Assembly (NCBI RefSeq): GCF_002234675.1
Contig: NC_019866.2
Span: 5,809,307 to 5,873,306 of the forward strand
From: Oryzias latipes
Taxonomy: Eukaryota; Chordata; Actinopteri; Beloniformes; Adrianichthyidae
Direction: 5' to 3'
DNA: 64,000 nt
How positions within the stretch are numbered: position 1 is the first letter of the stretch; each line of letters starts with the position of its first letter. The translations under genes and the position numbers were made by a program. The notes under the pieces are model-generated. The model did no database searches. It was not told the DNA's origin and was given only the letters and a program-made list of their open reading frames with translations. Shown here piece by piece: positions 25,817-50,600 of this stretch.

Positions 25817-26067
25817 TCATTCGCGCAAAGACTTTCAGATGTTTGTCCTTTTTTTTTCACGGCTTGAAAAAAACGAACCACACGACTGCTGAGGGATTTC
25901 AGGAAAAACCCTCTTTCAGGCACACATTCATTTTCAATCATTGGATTCTCTACCTGCACCTGGTCCAGAGAATCACTGTCAGCTCCTCTGCGCTCTTCGG
26001 CTGCCTTTCCCCCTCAGACCAGGATGTCCCAGGATGATCAAGCGTTCCTCGTCCTCAGGATGGTGGG

Positions 26068-36320
<10,253 letters not shown>

Positions 36321-37180
36321 ACCTCACGCCGGGGTCTCTGCTGTTACCGGGCCTCGGTGATCCAGGCAATACATTCACAGAATAGTAGCGTCTCCAAAAG
36401 CCACAAAAGACTGATGCTATATCAAACAACAAAATGAAAGAAAAGAAATTAACAGCTCAAGACATACACACTCGTCCAGGCCGCTCAAGTCCAGTCCTCC
36501 TTAGCGCCAATTCATTCCTTAAGGTCACCAACTTGCTTCGTCAAGGCAAAAAGGATGTCGAGGTTGTTTTCCAGTGCCACGAATTCTGCACCTTCAATTA
36601 GTGAACGAAAAAGGTCCAAACCAAACATAGGAGCATTGTGGTGTTCGTCTCCGTCTGAACGTAGCTAGCACGGCTAGCTAATGGTCGGCAGCAAGAAAGC
36701 TGACTCGTAAAAAAGAAAAAAAATCCCTTTGTGAAAGCTGTCCTTGTCCGGTGCCAAGTTAAGTAAAGGTGTTTTATTCCACAGATTTACGGTCTCAGCT
36801 TTCAGAAACAAGCAAATGTCTTCAATAAAAGACGCCTGCTTCTCGAACAAACTGAAAACTTGACCCGGTTGGCTCTGTTTACATGTTCCCTTTAATGTAA
36901 GTTTTACCCCTTTAAAGTAAGTAATGATTCGAAATCATAGTATTTAAGTGTGCAATAATTGTTCCAGTTTATTATCAATGGCTCTGGAAATCAACCAGGC
37001 CTTTAGTTAGGGCGATGCTAGTGGATTTAGTATCATCCACAGCCCTATCTGAAGGAGACTACAAACGCCATTGTGGCTCCCGTGGCTAACAACGTCTGCG
37101 CACACATAGCAAGCAAACCGGAAGACGGTGCCTTGTCAATCTTGTACGTATCTTAGCAACAGCCAATCACATTCAAGCTC
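36321..37180 (-). promoter_or_regulatory. cdk12 5' UTR and likely core promoter
   Basis: Between the cdk12 start codon and about 37,180 the sequence has balanced GC content. Toward its far end it holds an ETS site (ACCGGAAG, 37117-37124) and a CCAAT box (AGCCAATCAC, 37161-37170), with no TATA box. That is the usual look of a housekeeping vertebrate promoter. The transcription start is probably near 37,100, giving a long 5' UTR. Whether it contains an intron is not visible. Confidence 0.45.
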
Positions 37181-37759
37181 CCGCCTATTCGGTTTGATAC
37201 GAGCTGCGACGACTCAAAACATATAAAAACTTGCTATTAAATTAAAATGATAGCTTTAGTTATATGACGTTCACTTATAAAGCCCGTAACATTTTAAGTA
37301 AAAAACAAAGAAAACCAATATTTCTTAGATAATTTCCCCATCAAGCCTATTTTCAATAAAAAGGCTTAAGTTTTTCGAGATTTTCCGATGGCTTTAAATT
37401 TAAGGACGCATATTGAAACTGTTCGAAAACTTTCGGTTTTCTCACATATGACCAAAGACACGAGTGTATTATAACATGGTTCACGGACCTCTTAGTTTGA
37501 CTTATGTTATTTTATGTATTATTAATCGTCAGAAATAAAGGGCCGAAACTGTCATGTAAAACTTTATGGAGTCAAATATTAGAAACAGTCTCTGTACGCA
37601 AATAAAATCTAATTACATATTAAAGTTTCTGAACGAAAATGATTAAACATTTTTAAACAATAAATCACTATGATTCAAATAGACAATCTAAAGATTAAAA
37701 GAAATACAGACATTATTAATATCGTTTCATTTTGTTTATGTTTTTAGCTGCTGTCTTTC

Positions 37760-37880
37760 TCGACAATGATTGGTTGACAGGCTTAATACGTAATAGACTG
37801 TGAGTGGATCTGGATTCTGGTTAGTTGTATTTTTCAAAAGGGGCGTGTTCAAGAGCCAACGCGGAAGTACATTTTTTCCA
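37760..37880 (+). promoter_or_regulatory. Likely fbxl20 core promoter
   Basis: An inverted CCAAT box (GATTGGTTG, from 37769), a GC/CACCC-type box (GGGGCGTG, 37840-37847) and an ETS site (GCGGAAGTAC, 37861-37870) cluster within about 100 bases and are spaced as in TATA-less promoters. The ATG is about 830 bases downstream. Confidence 0.4.
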
Positions 37881-38282
37881 CCACACAATTATACCGTTTC
37901 AGTTTTTGTTTGCGTGGCCTTATAAAGTGTTCAAATACAAACTATGACATTATTATTGACATCCACAGCTTCTATGAATTATCCCTGAACCAGTTCTGTA
38001 ACAATTTATGGGAAATAAAAGATCAGTGCATTCCTGTTTTCTGTCGTGTGTACCTTTTAAAGACGGGTAGGAACTTTTTAAACTCATTATCTTGGGATTA
38101 AAATAAAACGGTATAAATCGGATATGTATAAATATTACCCAAGCCCTGCCAGGCCAGGTATTTGTGCTACATGTGCTCGTTTAAAGGGTGACACCCCACA
38201 CTGACGGATATCTTTGTGCTCGGCTCACACTGGGAGCTCTGGCTAGTAAAAGATCAGCAGGCGATCAAAGCAAACCCGTTTA

Positions 38283-38580
38283 GTAAGTAAAACAGCTGTC
38301 CTAATTTACGGAAAACCACGACTCAAAGCGACATAATGTATTATTTGCAAGTGAAATAGAAGAAGCGTTACAGTTTTAGGCAATTTGATCCCATTCCTGT
38401 CGTGCTATTGTGTGGATGGATCTAAAGCTGAACGGGGGAAGGAGGAGGTGAGGGCAAACCGAGTAGATAAGAAGAGAGGTGGCTTATTGGCTGGCTGTTG
38501 CTGCCACTAACTAACCTGCATTTATTTTTTTTTAATTTTTTTTTAACCAGAAATAAGATGTCTGGTTGTTTATATTACAG
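38283..38580 (+). other. Possible fbxl20 5' UTR intron
   Basis: A strong donor word (GTAAGT at 38283-38288) and a pyrimidine-rich acceptor (TTTATATTACAG ending 38580) bracket 298 bases. Splicing here would place a non-coding first exon upstream and start the ATG exon at 38581. It is unsupported beyond the splice words. Confidence 0.3.
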
Positions 38581-38694
38581 GCCGTGAGAGACAGCGACGT
38601 CGCGACCTGGGAACTACCGAGGGGGATATGATTATCGTGGAAAAGGCCCGAGTCTGTGTTTTCCCGAGCTCACACCGAATTCGTTGAGTCCAAT

Positions 38695-41600
38695 ATGGGG
38701 AAGGAGGTGAACGGCGTCTCGCGGAGCCGGTTTGAGGTGAGTTTTCCGTGTTTTGTCAACTGACAGTGGCGGACTAGCACTCGAAATAGCTGCTAGAAGG
38801 CGTTAGCATGTGGTCCCTGCACACTGAATGAGTGCTGCTGTAATTATTATTACCCCAAAAAAATGCGCTTATGGGAAAAGCTAATGGTTCAGCAGCTTCC
38901 GCAGCCGCTGCTGTTTGGGATTAGGTGAAACGCTGTTGTTTTGTTCCCCACAGCCCACGCTCGACGTGTCGCCCTTTGTGTCGAGTCAATTTTACTCAAA
39001 GACGTGTAGTCTCGAGTTTAAAGGAGGAATTGCAGTGGTGCGAAAGTGTTGTCAGTTTTGTGTTCTTTGGTTCCGTCAAAACAAAGACAATGAGGCCAGA
39101 GAGCACGCTGAGGCACGCTCTTTACACAGAATATTGGATACATCCGATTTTTTTGTCATTTTGGTAGCTTTATTTGTTGTGGGTTTTTTTCACTCATTAA
39201 TTCTATTTATTTGAAGTTTTGCCCCGTATTTACCCGCTGCGGCAGTGGGGGCCTTCTACCTGCGGCGGCTATAAACTGTAACAAAATGCACCTTTTTCTG
39301 AGCTGTCACACAACGGGACCCGCATCATATAATGTGTCGGGATGGCAGGACAGTCGCCTTCACAGAAACGCAGGAGCTGGGATGCCGTTGTCTTAGTTGT
39401 CACGAGCAAAGCAGGAAAGTTTGCGTCGTAGCAACTGCAATGTTTGGGACCGGTATCGTGTTCCGTCAAACTGACCGCTGACATTGGGCTGTGCAGCCTG
39501 TGCGCTTGGTGTTGTTTAATCCCCTGCTAGCGTAGGATTTGTGTGTGGTTTTATTTATTTTTAACAGTGCAACAGCTGACGACTCAGGCCGCTACCTTCT
39601 GTCTGAACAGCTGCGGCAAAGCTGCAAAGCTAACCGGATTTCGGACAGGTGCGAATCGGAAATGGACTGATTGACTTCAAAATAAGAGTCCCATGTTTTT
39701 GAAGAGAATAAAAATGGTGTAAACTCACGACAAACATTGGAAAACAATACAAAAAATTTGTAGAAAGCTCCATATTATGTTTTATTGCTGAGTTATATGT
39801 TCTAAAAGATAATTAAAATTAAATGTAACATTTTTTCCCTCAAGCTTTAAATAGGAAGTAAAAGAACACACAGTAGGGGTTTTCTTTCTTCATGAAACTT
39901 ACCTAAGTACCGGTATTATGTATGTCATATTTACAATTTCCATATTAATTGCTGTTTTTATTACTTCAGCATTCCCCCCCCCCCCCCCCCCCCAAATTTT
40001 CATATTGAAGCAACTTGATCAGAAAATTTGGGTTCAAAATTCACAATGTATAGTCCGTGTTATCTTCTTCTTGTATTTTTTTACTTGCTTTATACTTTCT
40101 TTAGAGTTTTTAAAGTATTTTTTAAAATTTTGTTTTTACATTACTTGCTTATCCGAAACTTTCCTTCATAAATGTGATTGCTCTACTATTGCAGATTAGA
40201 ACTAGAAAAAAATAAACATAAAGTCACAAATTGCCTATTGAGATGTAGAAATACACTCCCATTCTATACCCTTTTAAGGATACTTTCATATCATTGTCTT
40301 ATTTGTCTTTGTGTTAAAGCATTAAACTACTCAAGACTTATTTCTAAATGCTGCAAAGTCACATTTTAGCTATGGGCTAAATGACAATTGGTATTTTAAT
40401 ATTATTTTAACAGAAGCTAATTAAAAGCACCCTGAGAAAGCAGTTGGCCTGAACAGTCGTCAGATGGCTTTAATGGCTTTTACTTTGAAAGACATCTGGC
40501 GGAAGTTTTTGATATTCAGAGTTTTGTTTTTACCAATTGTTGCAAACCAGCTCATAACAATAGATTGTGACATTCAATTGTTGCTAGTTGTTTTATTAAG
40601 AAATTAGGAGTAAAACAGACCCAAACAGAAAAATCATCGTGTGAGATCGTTTAAAAAAATCTTAAATGTTTACATGAAGCTACAATCTTCCTCTAATAAA
40701 GAATGTCAGTAGACTTTAAATCCTTAGTTTGAGATTTAAAAAAAAAGAATGAAAAGAAAACTGTTTTGTGCCTGTTAATACAGTCCCTAATCACAGCTCA
40801 AAGGTGTGCCAGTTTTTGAACATTTTCTATTAAGGAGCTTTGCCCTCACATACAGAAAATAAGACTTAAACAGGATTTCTTGACAATTAAGGCTATTGAG
40901 GTATTTTAACCCTGAATGTTTTAACTTACAAAATATGTAAGATTTCTTGTGTTTTGTTTTTTTGTCAATTTTTACCTTGGCAGTGTGCGTTATCCTTTAT
41001 TTTCTGCCCAGTAGCAGTTAGAAGAAATTACCGGTAGTACTACTTTGTAACTTCCTTCTCACATTTTCTAGAGTTTGTTCCATAATTTAACTAAACAATC
41101 CAACCCTCTTCTCTGTGGTGAAAGCTGCACATTTTTCACTCTACTCTGTATCTTATCACCCTCACAGCTGTGAAGTTTTTTCTTTCAATAGTTGGAGCTT
41201 AAAGTCCTCTCCGTCTCTAAGAATATAGATTTCACATTTATGATGCAAAATGACATGATGATTTCCTTAAAACATGTGGACATGTGTGTTGGAAAATATA
41301 TGTTCGAGTGAGCTTGAGAATCTAACAAAATAAGAAAAACGTCTTATTGTATTGTAATTTAGGCCACTCGTTTAATTTTTCTAATCCTAGTTTGCTAAAT
41401 TCTCCAAATATTTGTCAATTCGGTAACATAAACCCTAAACTATCCTTTTGCTTTTGTGAAAAAGATAATCAAATGTTTCTTTTTCTTTTTGCTGTCATCT
41501 TTAGCCGGAGGTCACAGCTGACCCAGTAACCTCTTGCCAAGCTTGCGTCACTCGTTGCAGCTGACCAGTGAAGAAAACTTAATACTGCATCCTGCAGCAT

Positions 41601-44600
41601 TATTCTCATTTTCTTTTAGATTACAAAAGGGGGTAGTGTATGCTTGTTGTCCGTGTGCATGTGCCTCTTTGGATTGGAGTCCGGATTATTTGGGCAGAAA
41701 GCCGCCGGTCTCTGGAAGGAGCGCCATCAAAGCCGGTTTTGCTCCGAATGCAAACAGCCAATGTCTGTTTGACTTTTTTTTTGTTTTTTTTTTTGCTCCT
41801 GCAGAATTTTGCATGTCTGTGGTGGCAGCCTCTGTACGGAGAGCTTTGTGTGTAGAGTCTCAAAGAAACATAGAACAGCCACAGCTGTTTGGTCTTTTCA
41901 AGGTCTGAGCATCAATATTAACCCCCACATGTCAGTCTTTCTCTTCTTTTGTGCTTTTGGATGGATTTGTGAGTCCCTCAGGATGTAAAGATGTGGTGGT
42001 TTATGATGGACAACCATAATAAAGTCCCATCCTGTTTTCTTTTTCTTCTTTTTTTTACCATAAACCATCACTTTTTAAAGACAATAAATACACAATTTAT
42101 GTTTGGATTATTGACCGATGAATAATTGTACCTGACAAGAAGCACAATTACTTTAGAATTCCTTGGTAATCTTGGTAAACAAATTTTTTTGCACCACGGA
42201 GCCTTCAGTTGCCTCTCCCCTAATTTTAATTGTTATTTTCCAAATCTGTGGTGGGGAAAAAGATTGAGGCACTCACTATGTGGTTTGGGATCATCATTGT
42301 CTTGCGTTTCACAACCATGCGGAGTGAGAATTTCCTCAAATTATGCATCCCTTTCAGCAAGTGGGCATCTGTGTGTGTCTGAGTCCTAATAAATGTAAAT
42401 TTATGATCTCTTTGTAAACCACGGCTTATTTTCCTGCAGATTATAGACTTGCGTTTGTGCTTGCGTGGCATGCAAATGTTTGTGTGGAAATCCATTAGCA
42501 GATGCTGGCGCTTTGTCTGGAAGTCACCGAGGATCTATTGTAGCTGACTGCAGTGTACACTTTCAATACTTGCTGATGTGAAAAGCAGCGCAAACTAATT
42601 AGAGTAAACATCCACACGACAAGTGAGGAAGTTTGGAGCTCTGTAATCTGCAGGGCAAAGTCTCGTCCTGCACTTTATTTTTTTGTCACGACCAAACGTG
42701 TAGGGAATTTTTGAACCGATTGCATCGATCTTTGTGAGTTTGGCCGCCCTTGTGTGGGGTGACTGGATGGTACGGTCCAAGCCTGGACTGATGCACTCCT
42801 CTGCTTCTTTGCAGATGTTCACAAACAGCGATGAGGCCGTCATCAATAAGAAGTTGCCCAAGGAACTGTTGCTGCGGTGAGTGATGCTACAGCACCCCAT
42901 GCTCCCTTGTTCCAACATCACGTGTGAATTTCCTTCATTCCTCACCCTGCTCTCCTCTCCTCTTGCAAAAACACATAATTAAAACCAGATGCTCATGACT
43001 ATAAAACATTTACATTTTTCAAAGGGGAAAAAAAAAAGAAGCCCCCTCAGCCAACAGAAAATGAATGCCATAATTCAAGCTCCGGCCTTGCCAGACAACC
43101 TGCCAGAGCTGCGGCTGGCTGTTGCGATGCGGCGCAGTGATTTGTGCGACTGGCATGCTGCTGCCTTCTTGCTTCAATTCACCTTACTGCATTGTAGAAT
43201 CCTGTTTCCAGCTTTGTTCTTCAAAAGTTTGTCTTTGTCGGGTTAAAGAAACCCTGCCACCATACGACAACATTTGCCAGCACGCTCGCACCTCGGTGCC
43301 GCGAGCCGGAGCGGATGCAGCGTTTAGCTGGGTACGCACCTGGGAGCGGAGGTCAGCATATCAAAGCCGTCCATGTTTGTCTTCCAGGATCTTCTCCTTT
43401 CTGGATGTGGTGACGCTCTGTCGCTGTGCTCAAGTCTCCAGGGTGAGTGTGATTGTGGAAGCATGTGTAGCGGCTAAAAAACACGACTCTAAATGCCTTT
43501 TCTGCCCTCAGTCCTGGAATGTTCTGGCTTTGGATGGCAGCAACTGGCAGCGAATTGACCTCTTTGATTTTCAGAGGGACATCGAGGTGAGTAAATGCTA
43601 AACTTTCTTGACTTTTCTGCTGCTGCTTCCATTTACACCAGTCATTACTCCTAAACAAGCTGCAGAGATTTCAAGGCCGTTTGTTTGGTTTCAGGGTCGA
43701 GTGGTGGAGAACATTTCAAAGCGTTGTGGAGGGTTTCTCAGGAAACTGAGCTTGAGAGGATGCCTGGGTGTGGGGGACAGCGCCTTAAGGTGAGGATAAA
43801 GAGAGCTCGGCACAACTTGACTGAAAGCAGCAGTTTGGCTGCTGTGCCTTTTTAAAAAAAATGTCTTTTTTTGTGCAGGACCTTTGCTCAGAATTGCAGG
43901 AACATCGAACTGCTTAGTCTGAACGGCTGCACCAAGATCACAGACAGGTTTGTGCCGTTTGTGTTTCAAATGTTTTGCAACCCTGATCACTTCTTGATGG
44001 CAGCTATTGTTCTGTGCAGCACATGCAGCAGCCTCAGTAAGTTCTGTCCAAAGCTGAAGCACCTGGACCTTGCCTCCTGCACCTCCATCACCAACTTGTC
44101 ACTGAAAGCTCTCAGGTTTTCCCAGCAGAATCCCTCTTCACATCAACATCTATTAAAGAAAAGTTTGATTTATTTTTCTTTTCCTTTTTTTCCTTCATTT
44201 CTTGTCATTCCTCCTCTCAGCGAGGGTTGTCACTCTCTGGAGCAGCTGAACATTTCCTGGTGTGATCAGGTCACCAAGGATGGCATTCAGGCTCTGGTGC
44301 GCTCCTGTCCTGGACTCAAAGGCCTTTTCTTGAAGGGCTGCACACAGGTATTATTGATCAAGCCTTTCCCTGAATTTACACTGGTTCGTTCACGGTGCGT
44401 CGCCGTTGCGTTGTGTGAGGAGACGGTTAATTTACATTGACTCTGATCTATCCCCCTTCCCCCCTGGATCCCGGAAGAGTGGTTTGTGCCGTCCCCCCCG
44501 TATCATTCAGTTCGTCCCGCTGTATTCGCTCATCCAGCACTTAAACAATTAAACCCCATGCCCTCTGATGTCATATAAATGTCACATATGAGGTTGTGTT

Positions 44601-47600
44601 TTTGAACATCCACAATAAAACTTCAGTCATCCATGGTGATGTTATCCGCTGGATTGATGTGCATTATTGCGTGAGCACCTCACCGTTAATATGAAATCAA
44701 GTTTTATTTCTGTATTTTGTGTTTTATTTTGAAATTACAACAGAAGGTTTTACTTTGAAACCCGAACCCGTTTCCAGTTCACTGGCTTTTTGCCACAAAA
44801 ATTGCAGCGTAAACTGACTGGAAATGGAACTACTCTGTAAAGCTGACGGAGACGATGTAAACATTCTGATTGTTTAATGAATGCTCTATTTTTTTATTTT
44901 ATTTTTATTGTTTCAACGCAGCGAAGACGCAACGCAGAGGGGCCAGTGGAAATCGGTCTTTACAACTGGTGGCGGATCGCAGCACATTGACTTTTTTTTT
45001 TAAGTTAATGTTACTTTGTTCTGGAAACTGTTTTCTGGATCTGCAAAGAAGATCCATAATTTCAGAGGACGTTGTTGTCAAGGAAAAACCATGATCATTA
45101 TCATTGACGGCAAAAGCAAAACTGTTTCTTTGTTGGGTGATGATTTTTTTTTTAACCCCTGTCATACCAAATCTGTCCCACAGCTAGAAGACGAGGCTCT
45201 GAAGCAGATCGGGGCTTACTGTCCAGAACTGGTCACGCTCAACTTGCAGACATGCTCAGTAAGTGCTGCAGTCAGATCTCAGGCAGGCGGGACGCCTTTA
45301 GCCTTTAGAAACCACATGCACAAAACCTGATGAACCTGCAAGTGAAAATAAATGTCCTGTCTGTCAAACATGCAAAACATGCAAAGATATTGGGTTTTTA
45401 AAAGTTTAATTAAAGGCTTCAGATCAGCACAAATTCTTTTTGATTTAAATAATGTTTAATCATTTATATAAACAGTAGGCCTGCACAATATACCGCAATT
45501 TTATCGTTATCGCGACATTAAGCTGTGCAATGTGCATACCGCAAAAGATGGCGAAAATCGCAATAAATGGTTACCTTAAATGTGCTAAAACAATCTCATG
45601 GCAGCTTGAAATATTGAACAAATGAAATAAATAAATAATTTAACCAATCGGAAGGACCCGTTTACGTTGTTGATCAATCAGATGAGCCCTTTTATGTTTG
45701 ATGTTTGCCTCCTACGTCAACGAGGGTCTTTTGGAGTATAATTTTTAAACCGTTGCAGTGAAATGGAAAATATGTGTTTGGTTGTTTTGCTATTTGTTTA
45801 TACACCGCGAATTATATCGTTATCGCAATATTAATCACCAATATCGCACATCGCGAGTTTTTCTCATATCGTGCAGCCCTAATAAACAGGTGATGGTTCA
45901 AAAAACAGGACTTCCCTGCACTCAAGTAACTGCAAAGTAGTAGACCCAAGAAAGCAGCAACACTCCTGTAGTCGCTCTGAGATGAGGAACTACTAAAATC
46001 AGCTTTTTGGTGGAAGTAACTCCTAAAAATGCTTCTAGGTGCTTCAGAATATGTGAAAAAACAGGAATTGTGAGAAATCCTCATCCACTTTCAACAATGC
46101 ATATTATGGGACGGTGAGTGACCCCCCTTCACAGCTGCTTCAGTTGAATGGAAAATATGCTTCACAGAAATGATCTAGAATACGGTGGTTTCCCACTTTA
46201 TTCAGAGTTGTATTCTAAAAATGACTTGCGATAGGTGAAATCCGCTAAGAAGACATTTTTTCTTTTTAAATAATGCTAAATGTTTTACGTCTGTAAAACA
46301 TCAATTTTGTGCATTTTTCTCAGGCATACATGAACATTTTTACAGCTTTCTCTCTTTTTAATTCTGAAAGTTCAGACCTTGATGGAAAAATAAATCCGGT
46401 ACTATAGAATGAAAACAAAGATCCACTCATGATCAAAGATTCATGACGATTTAGAAAACTGAAGACATTTTGTACTCGAAACAGAACATGGAGATTGTTT
46501 TGACAATGGTCTACAGCCAGTCATTATGCAGAACACAATGCATTGTAAAAAAACGGATGCAAAAGTGAACGAAAAATCTGCCAAATGGCGACGAAATGGT
46601 TTAATCCCATACAAGCAGTTTAATTACTGCACTTTAAAATCTCCCTCATCAGTTTATTCAACAGCATCTGAGGTGGATAGAACTCAGCAATTTTCTCTTT
46701 TTTTATCATTATGATTTAGACAAAGAAAAAGAATGAACCAGTGTCTTATGAAAACCATGACTTGCCTCATCAGAACCACCATTTACTCTCTTGACATGAC
46801 TTCTGGGATGAGTGGACGCTGAGTGGATGCTGGCATGACTGTTGCCGCTACTCACCAGTAACTTTCTCTTTTCAAACAAATTCTTCTACAATGGATTTTG
46901 GACTGTGAAAACTGAGAATAAACTTTACTATGTCCATTGACTACTATGGTGTTGCTAAACCTGCAAGCCTCAGTAACATAAGAACAGGCCAATTCCACTG
47001 CGCTGCTCCTTCAACCTGTGACTTGGCCTTGGCTGGCTAGGAGTTGCATGTCTCAGTCTGCCGTTCCCGGGCCGTGTCCTGTCAGCTATGCTGAAGTGCA
47101 AGCTAACCTGGATCCTCCTCTGGCTTTTCCACCGCCCTACGGCCATCCAGTACTCAACGTCGGAACTCCTTCGACTCCGCTGTCAGCCTGCAGCTCCTCC
47201 GCCTGTGCTCTACTTCCACATGGACTTCCTGCTCCCACCTCGCCTGAGTTACATCCACTGTGGCACACGCCATCATTATCATGGACACACATCCAAATCC
47301 ATCCGCATCCTCTCCTCCACCACTGGTGGCCCTCCCTGTGACACCGGACGCTCTGTGGACCACAGCGTGCTCTCCAGCCTCCCCAGATCTGCAAACTCGA
47401 CTGCGTCTACTCCGCGCCACCTCATCACAACCATCAACTTTGGCCCCATCAACATCCGGGCTCTCTCAAACAAGGGTCATCTGATTCCAGACTTAATTTT
47501 TAAGTTTGACTTTCTTTGCGTGACAGAAACTTGGCAGGGTCTTAATGACTCCACCGTACCCGGCTTTGTTTACCTCTGTCAACCTCGTTGCTATGGCCGC

Positions 47601-50600
47601 GTAGGCGATCTCGCAATGATATATCGGGAGAAGTGGAAAATCCTCCAGGTTCCGCTCCCCTCGTTCAGCTCCAATTGGCCTTCATGCTTGCACGCCAGCT
47701 GTAATAGCAGTGGTTTATCGGCCCCCAAAGCCGAACAGTTATTTGGAACTCTACTCATTCACCTCTCATCTCTCTTTCTCTCCTAATGTTACGGTCATGG
47801 GTGATTTTAACATCCACTTTGATAACGGCCACCTTCCCCTTTCCAGAGACTTCTGCTGATTCCTGGACAGTCTTGGCTTCAGTCAATATGTTCAACTCCC
47901 TACCCGCCCTAAGCGACACACTCTGGACCTGGTCTGCTGCTCTGGGTTGACCTCCACTAACTGTCACACAGATCAACTTTATGTGACTGATCACCTTCGT
48001 GTTTCTTTTAATACCCCCCTCTCCTTATCCAAGATTCCACCCACTCGCCTCATCTCCTTCCAAAATATTAAACATGTAAATGTGGAGATGTTTTCCTCTC
48101 AAAGAGCGCATTCCGTCCCCATCTCGTCCATCCCAGATGAACTGGTTTGTTTTTTATAATAACAGCCTTTCAGATGTTCTTAACATTTTTGCTCCAGTCA
48201 AAACCCGGTCCGGATCATTTACTAAATCTTCTCCCTGGTTCACTCTACAACTCCATGAAATGAAAGCCTAACGTCGCCAGTTAGAGCAGCTTTGCAAAAG
48301 AACTGGCTCTCCCATCCATAGAGAAATATACAAGGAGCATATTTTACAACACAAGGACTTGGTTTCTCATACCAAAATATTTATTTTACTAAGCTGATCA
48401 ATGCAAATAAGGGTAATTCTCTGGTGTTCCTCAAGGTTTTCCTCCTTCCTAACCTACCTCCTACCCTCGGCAATTTATTCTATAAACTCAACATTGGGTT
48501 TCATTGTTTTGTAGATGACATCCAGCTCTATCTATTATTATAAGAGGAATATTTATATAATTAATATTATTATAAACTGCTGTTATAGGTATGTTTACAT
48601 GTATTTTTGTTGAATTTATCTCACTTTTAAGACACCAAATGGCACAGCACAGAATGATTTTCTGTGGCATGCCGCCCCTCCCTTTTTCTTTTTTTTTTAA
48701 ATGACTGACTGACTGTAGATTATGATGACCTCCCCACTCCTCTTCACACACACAAGCACATACTTTTGTCCTTTTGTGAGCAGCAGATCACAGACGAGGG
48801 CCTCATCACAATTTGTCGGGGTTGTCACCGCCTGCAGTCTCTGTGTGTGTCAGGTTGTGCCAACATCACAGATGCCATCTTGCATGCTCTGGGACAGAAT
48901 TGCCCCCGCCTCAGGTGAATTCCTGCACCTACACACCCAACCTCATTCAGTAAAGTCAGTTATCAGCTATTTCCTCAATCCTACAAACCTGCCGGAGGCT
49001 TGACATTTGATTCATTTCAAGTTACGATGAGTAAGTCTGTCAAGTTTGTTTCTCTTTTTTTTGTAGAATATTAGAAGTGGCCCGCTGTTCTCAGCTTACA
49101 GATGTGGGCTTCACTACGTTAGCTAGGGTAAGTTTCAGCTTTAACATGCATTTCAACTACAAACTGTCATATTTTCTAAATATCCAGAAGGGACTATTTT
49201 TTTTTTTGCTCATAAATGTCTATGTTTACTCATCATCATGATCAAATGAGCTGTGTGTTTTGTTTTTCTGCAGAACTGTCATGAACTTGAGAAGATGGAT
49301 TTAGAAGAATGTGTGCAGGTAATTAGAAATGCCTCTTTTGATTTGTGCATTCATGATTTAAATTGTCCACGAGTGTGAGATGTTTTTATTTTGCGTTAGA
49401 TCACAGATGGAACTCTCATCCAGTTGTCTATTCACTGCCCTCGCTTGCAAGTCCTGGTGAGTTTGGGTCTTCCTTTAAAAGCAAACAAAAGATCAAAAAC
49501 TGTCTTTACTACTTTAAAATCTGTAAATAAATCAGGTTTAATGGAGATGTTTTATCTTCTGAATGACTAACCCATCTAGTAACTTTACTTTGATTGTATT
49601 TGTTGAGCCACAAATTACTCACTTTGTAGAAAATCATTTCTGTCAGGCTTGCTATCAAAAATCTGCCCTGCCAAGCCCCAATCTTCTCTGTGAATTGCTG
49701 TGCAGACCTTCAGTGTCTGCTAATATCTCTGCTACTTTTCAGTTCCAATTTTTTTTTGCAAAGCTGCAGGGGTTTTACAAAAGCACCCAAGGATTTTTCT
49801 CACCAATGTAATATGTGTCTTTGCAAACTTAGCCCATTTGCTTAGTCCAGACCTTAAACACACATTTGACTCTGTCTGCCTGCAAAATGCCACAGCACTT
49901 CTTAAAAGACCCACTTATAGGAAAATGATGTTTTTGGTGGACAATCTATATTAAGCTAAAATTACATTTCTGTTTATTTCTTTGTTCAAATCCTTGAGAA
50001 GTAGGAGCAGACAGAAAAAGCCCATTGAAAATACAGCTTATTTGTGACGTAGAAAATACACTGGGTGAGCCACAAGCTCCCTGCTTTGCCCTGCTTAGCA
50101 ACAGGGAGGCGAAGGGAGGGCGGCGTTGCTCCATGCCAATCGTCCCGCCTACAACTGATAGTGAATTTCTGGTGAAATCCTACCACTCTGCAGTAACTAC
50201 GTCCAATAAAACATTTTTTTTTTTACTTATTTTGGCTAAAAAATGCATAATTAGAATTGAAAGACCCCTGTCAACGATTGTAAATGAGCTCAATAGTTGA
50301 TTGGAGTGGGACTTTAGCAGACCATTGAGTAATGGGTCCTCTGTACCCCTACAGAGTCTGTCCCACTGTGAGCTGATCACGGATGATGGCATCAGACACC
50401 TCGGCAGTGGCCCCTGTGCTCACGACTGTCTGGAGGTGATCGAGCTGGACAACTGCCCCCTCATCACAGACGCCTCGCTGGAGCACCTGAAGAGCTGCCA
50501 CAGCCTGGATCGCATCGAGCTCTACGACTGCCAGCAAATCACCCGCGCAGGCATCAAGAGACTGAGGGTAAGTCGTGTCGGCTAACAGTGGTGAGCAAGC

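Noticed and set aside
47088..47786. 232-aa open frame considered as a host gene
   Set aside because: It carries the endonuclease signatures of a non-LTR retrotransposon and is followed by frameshifted retrotransposon sequence.
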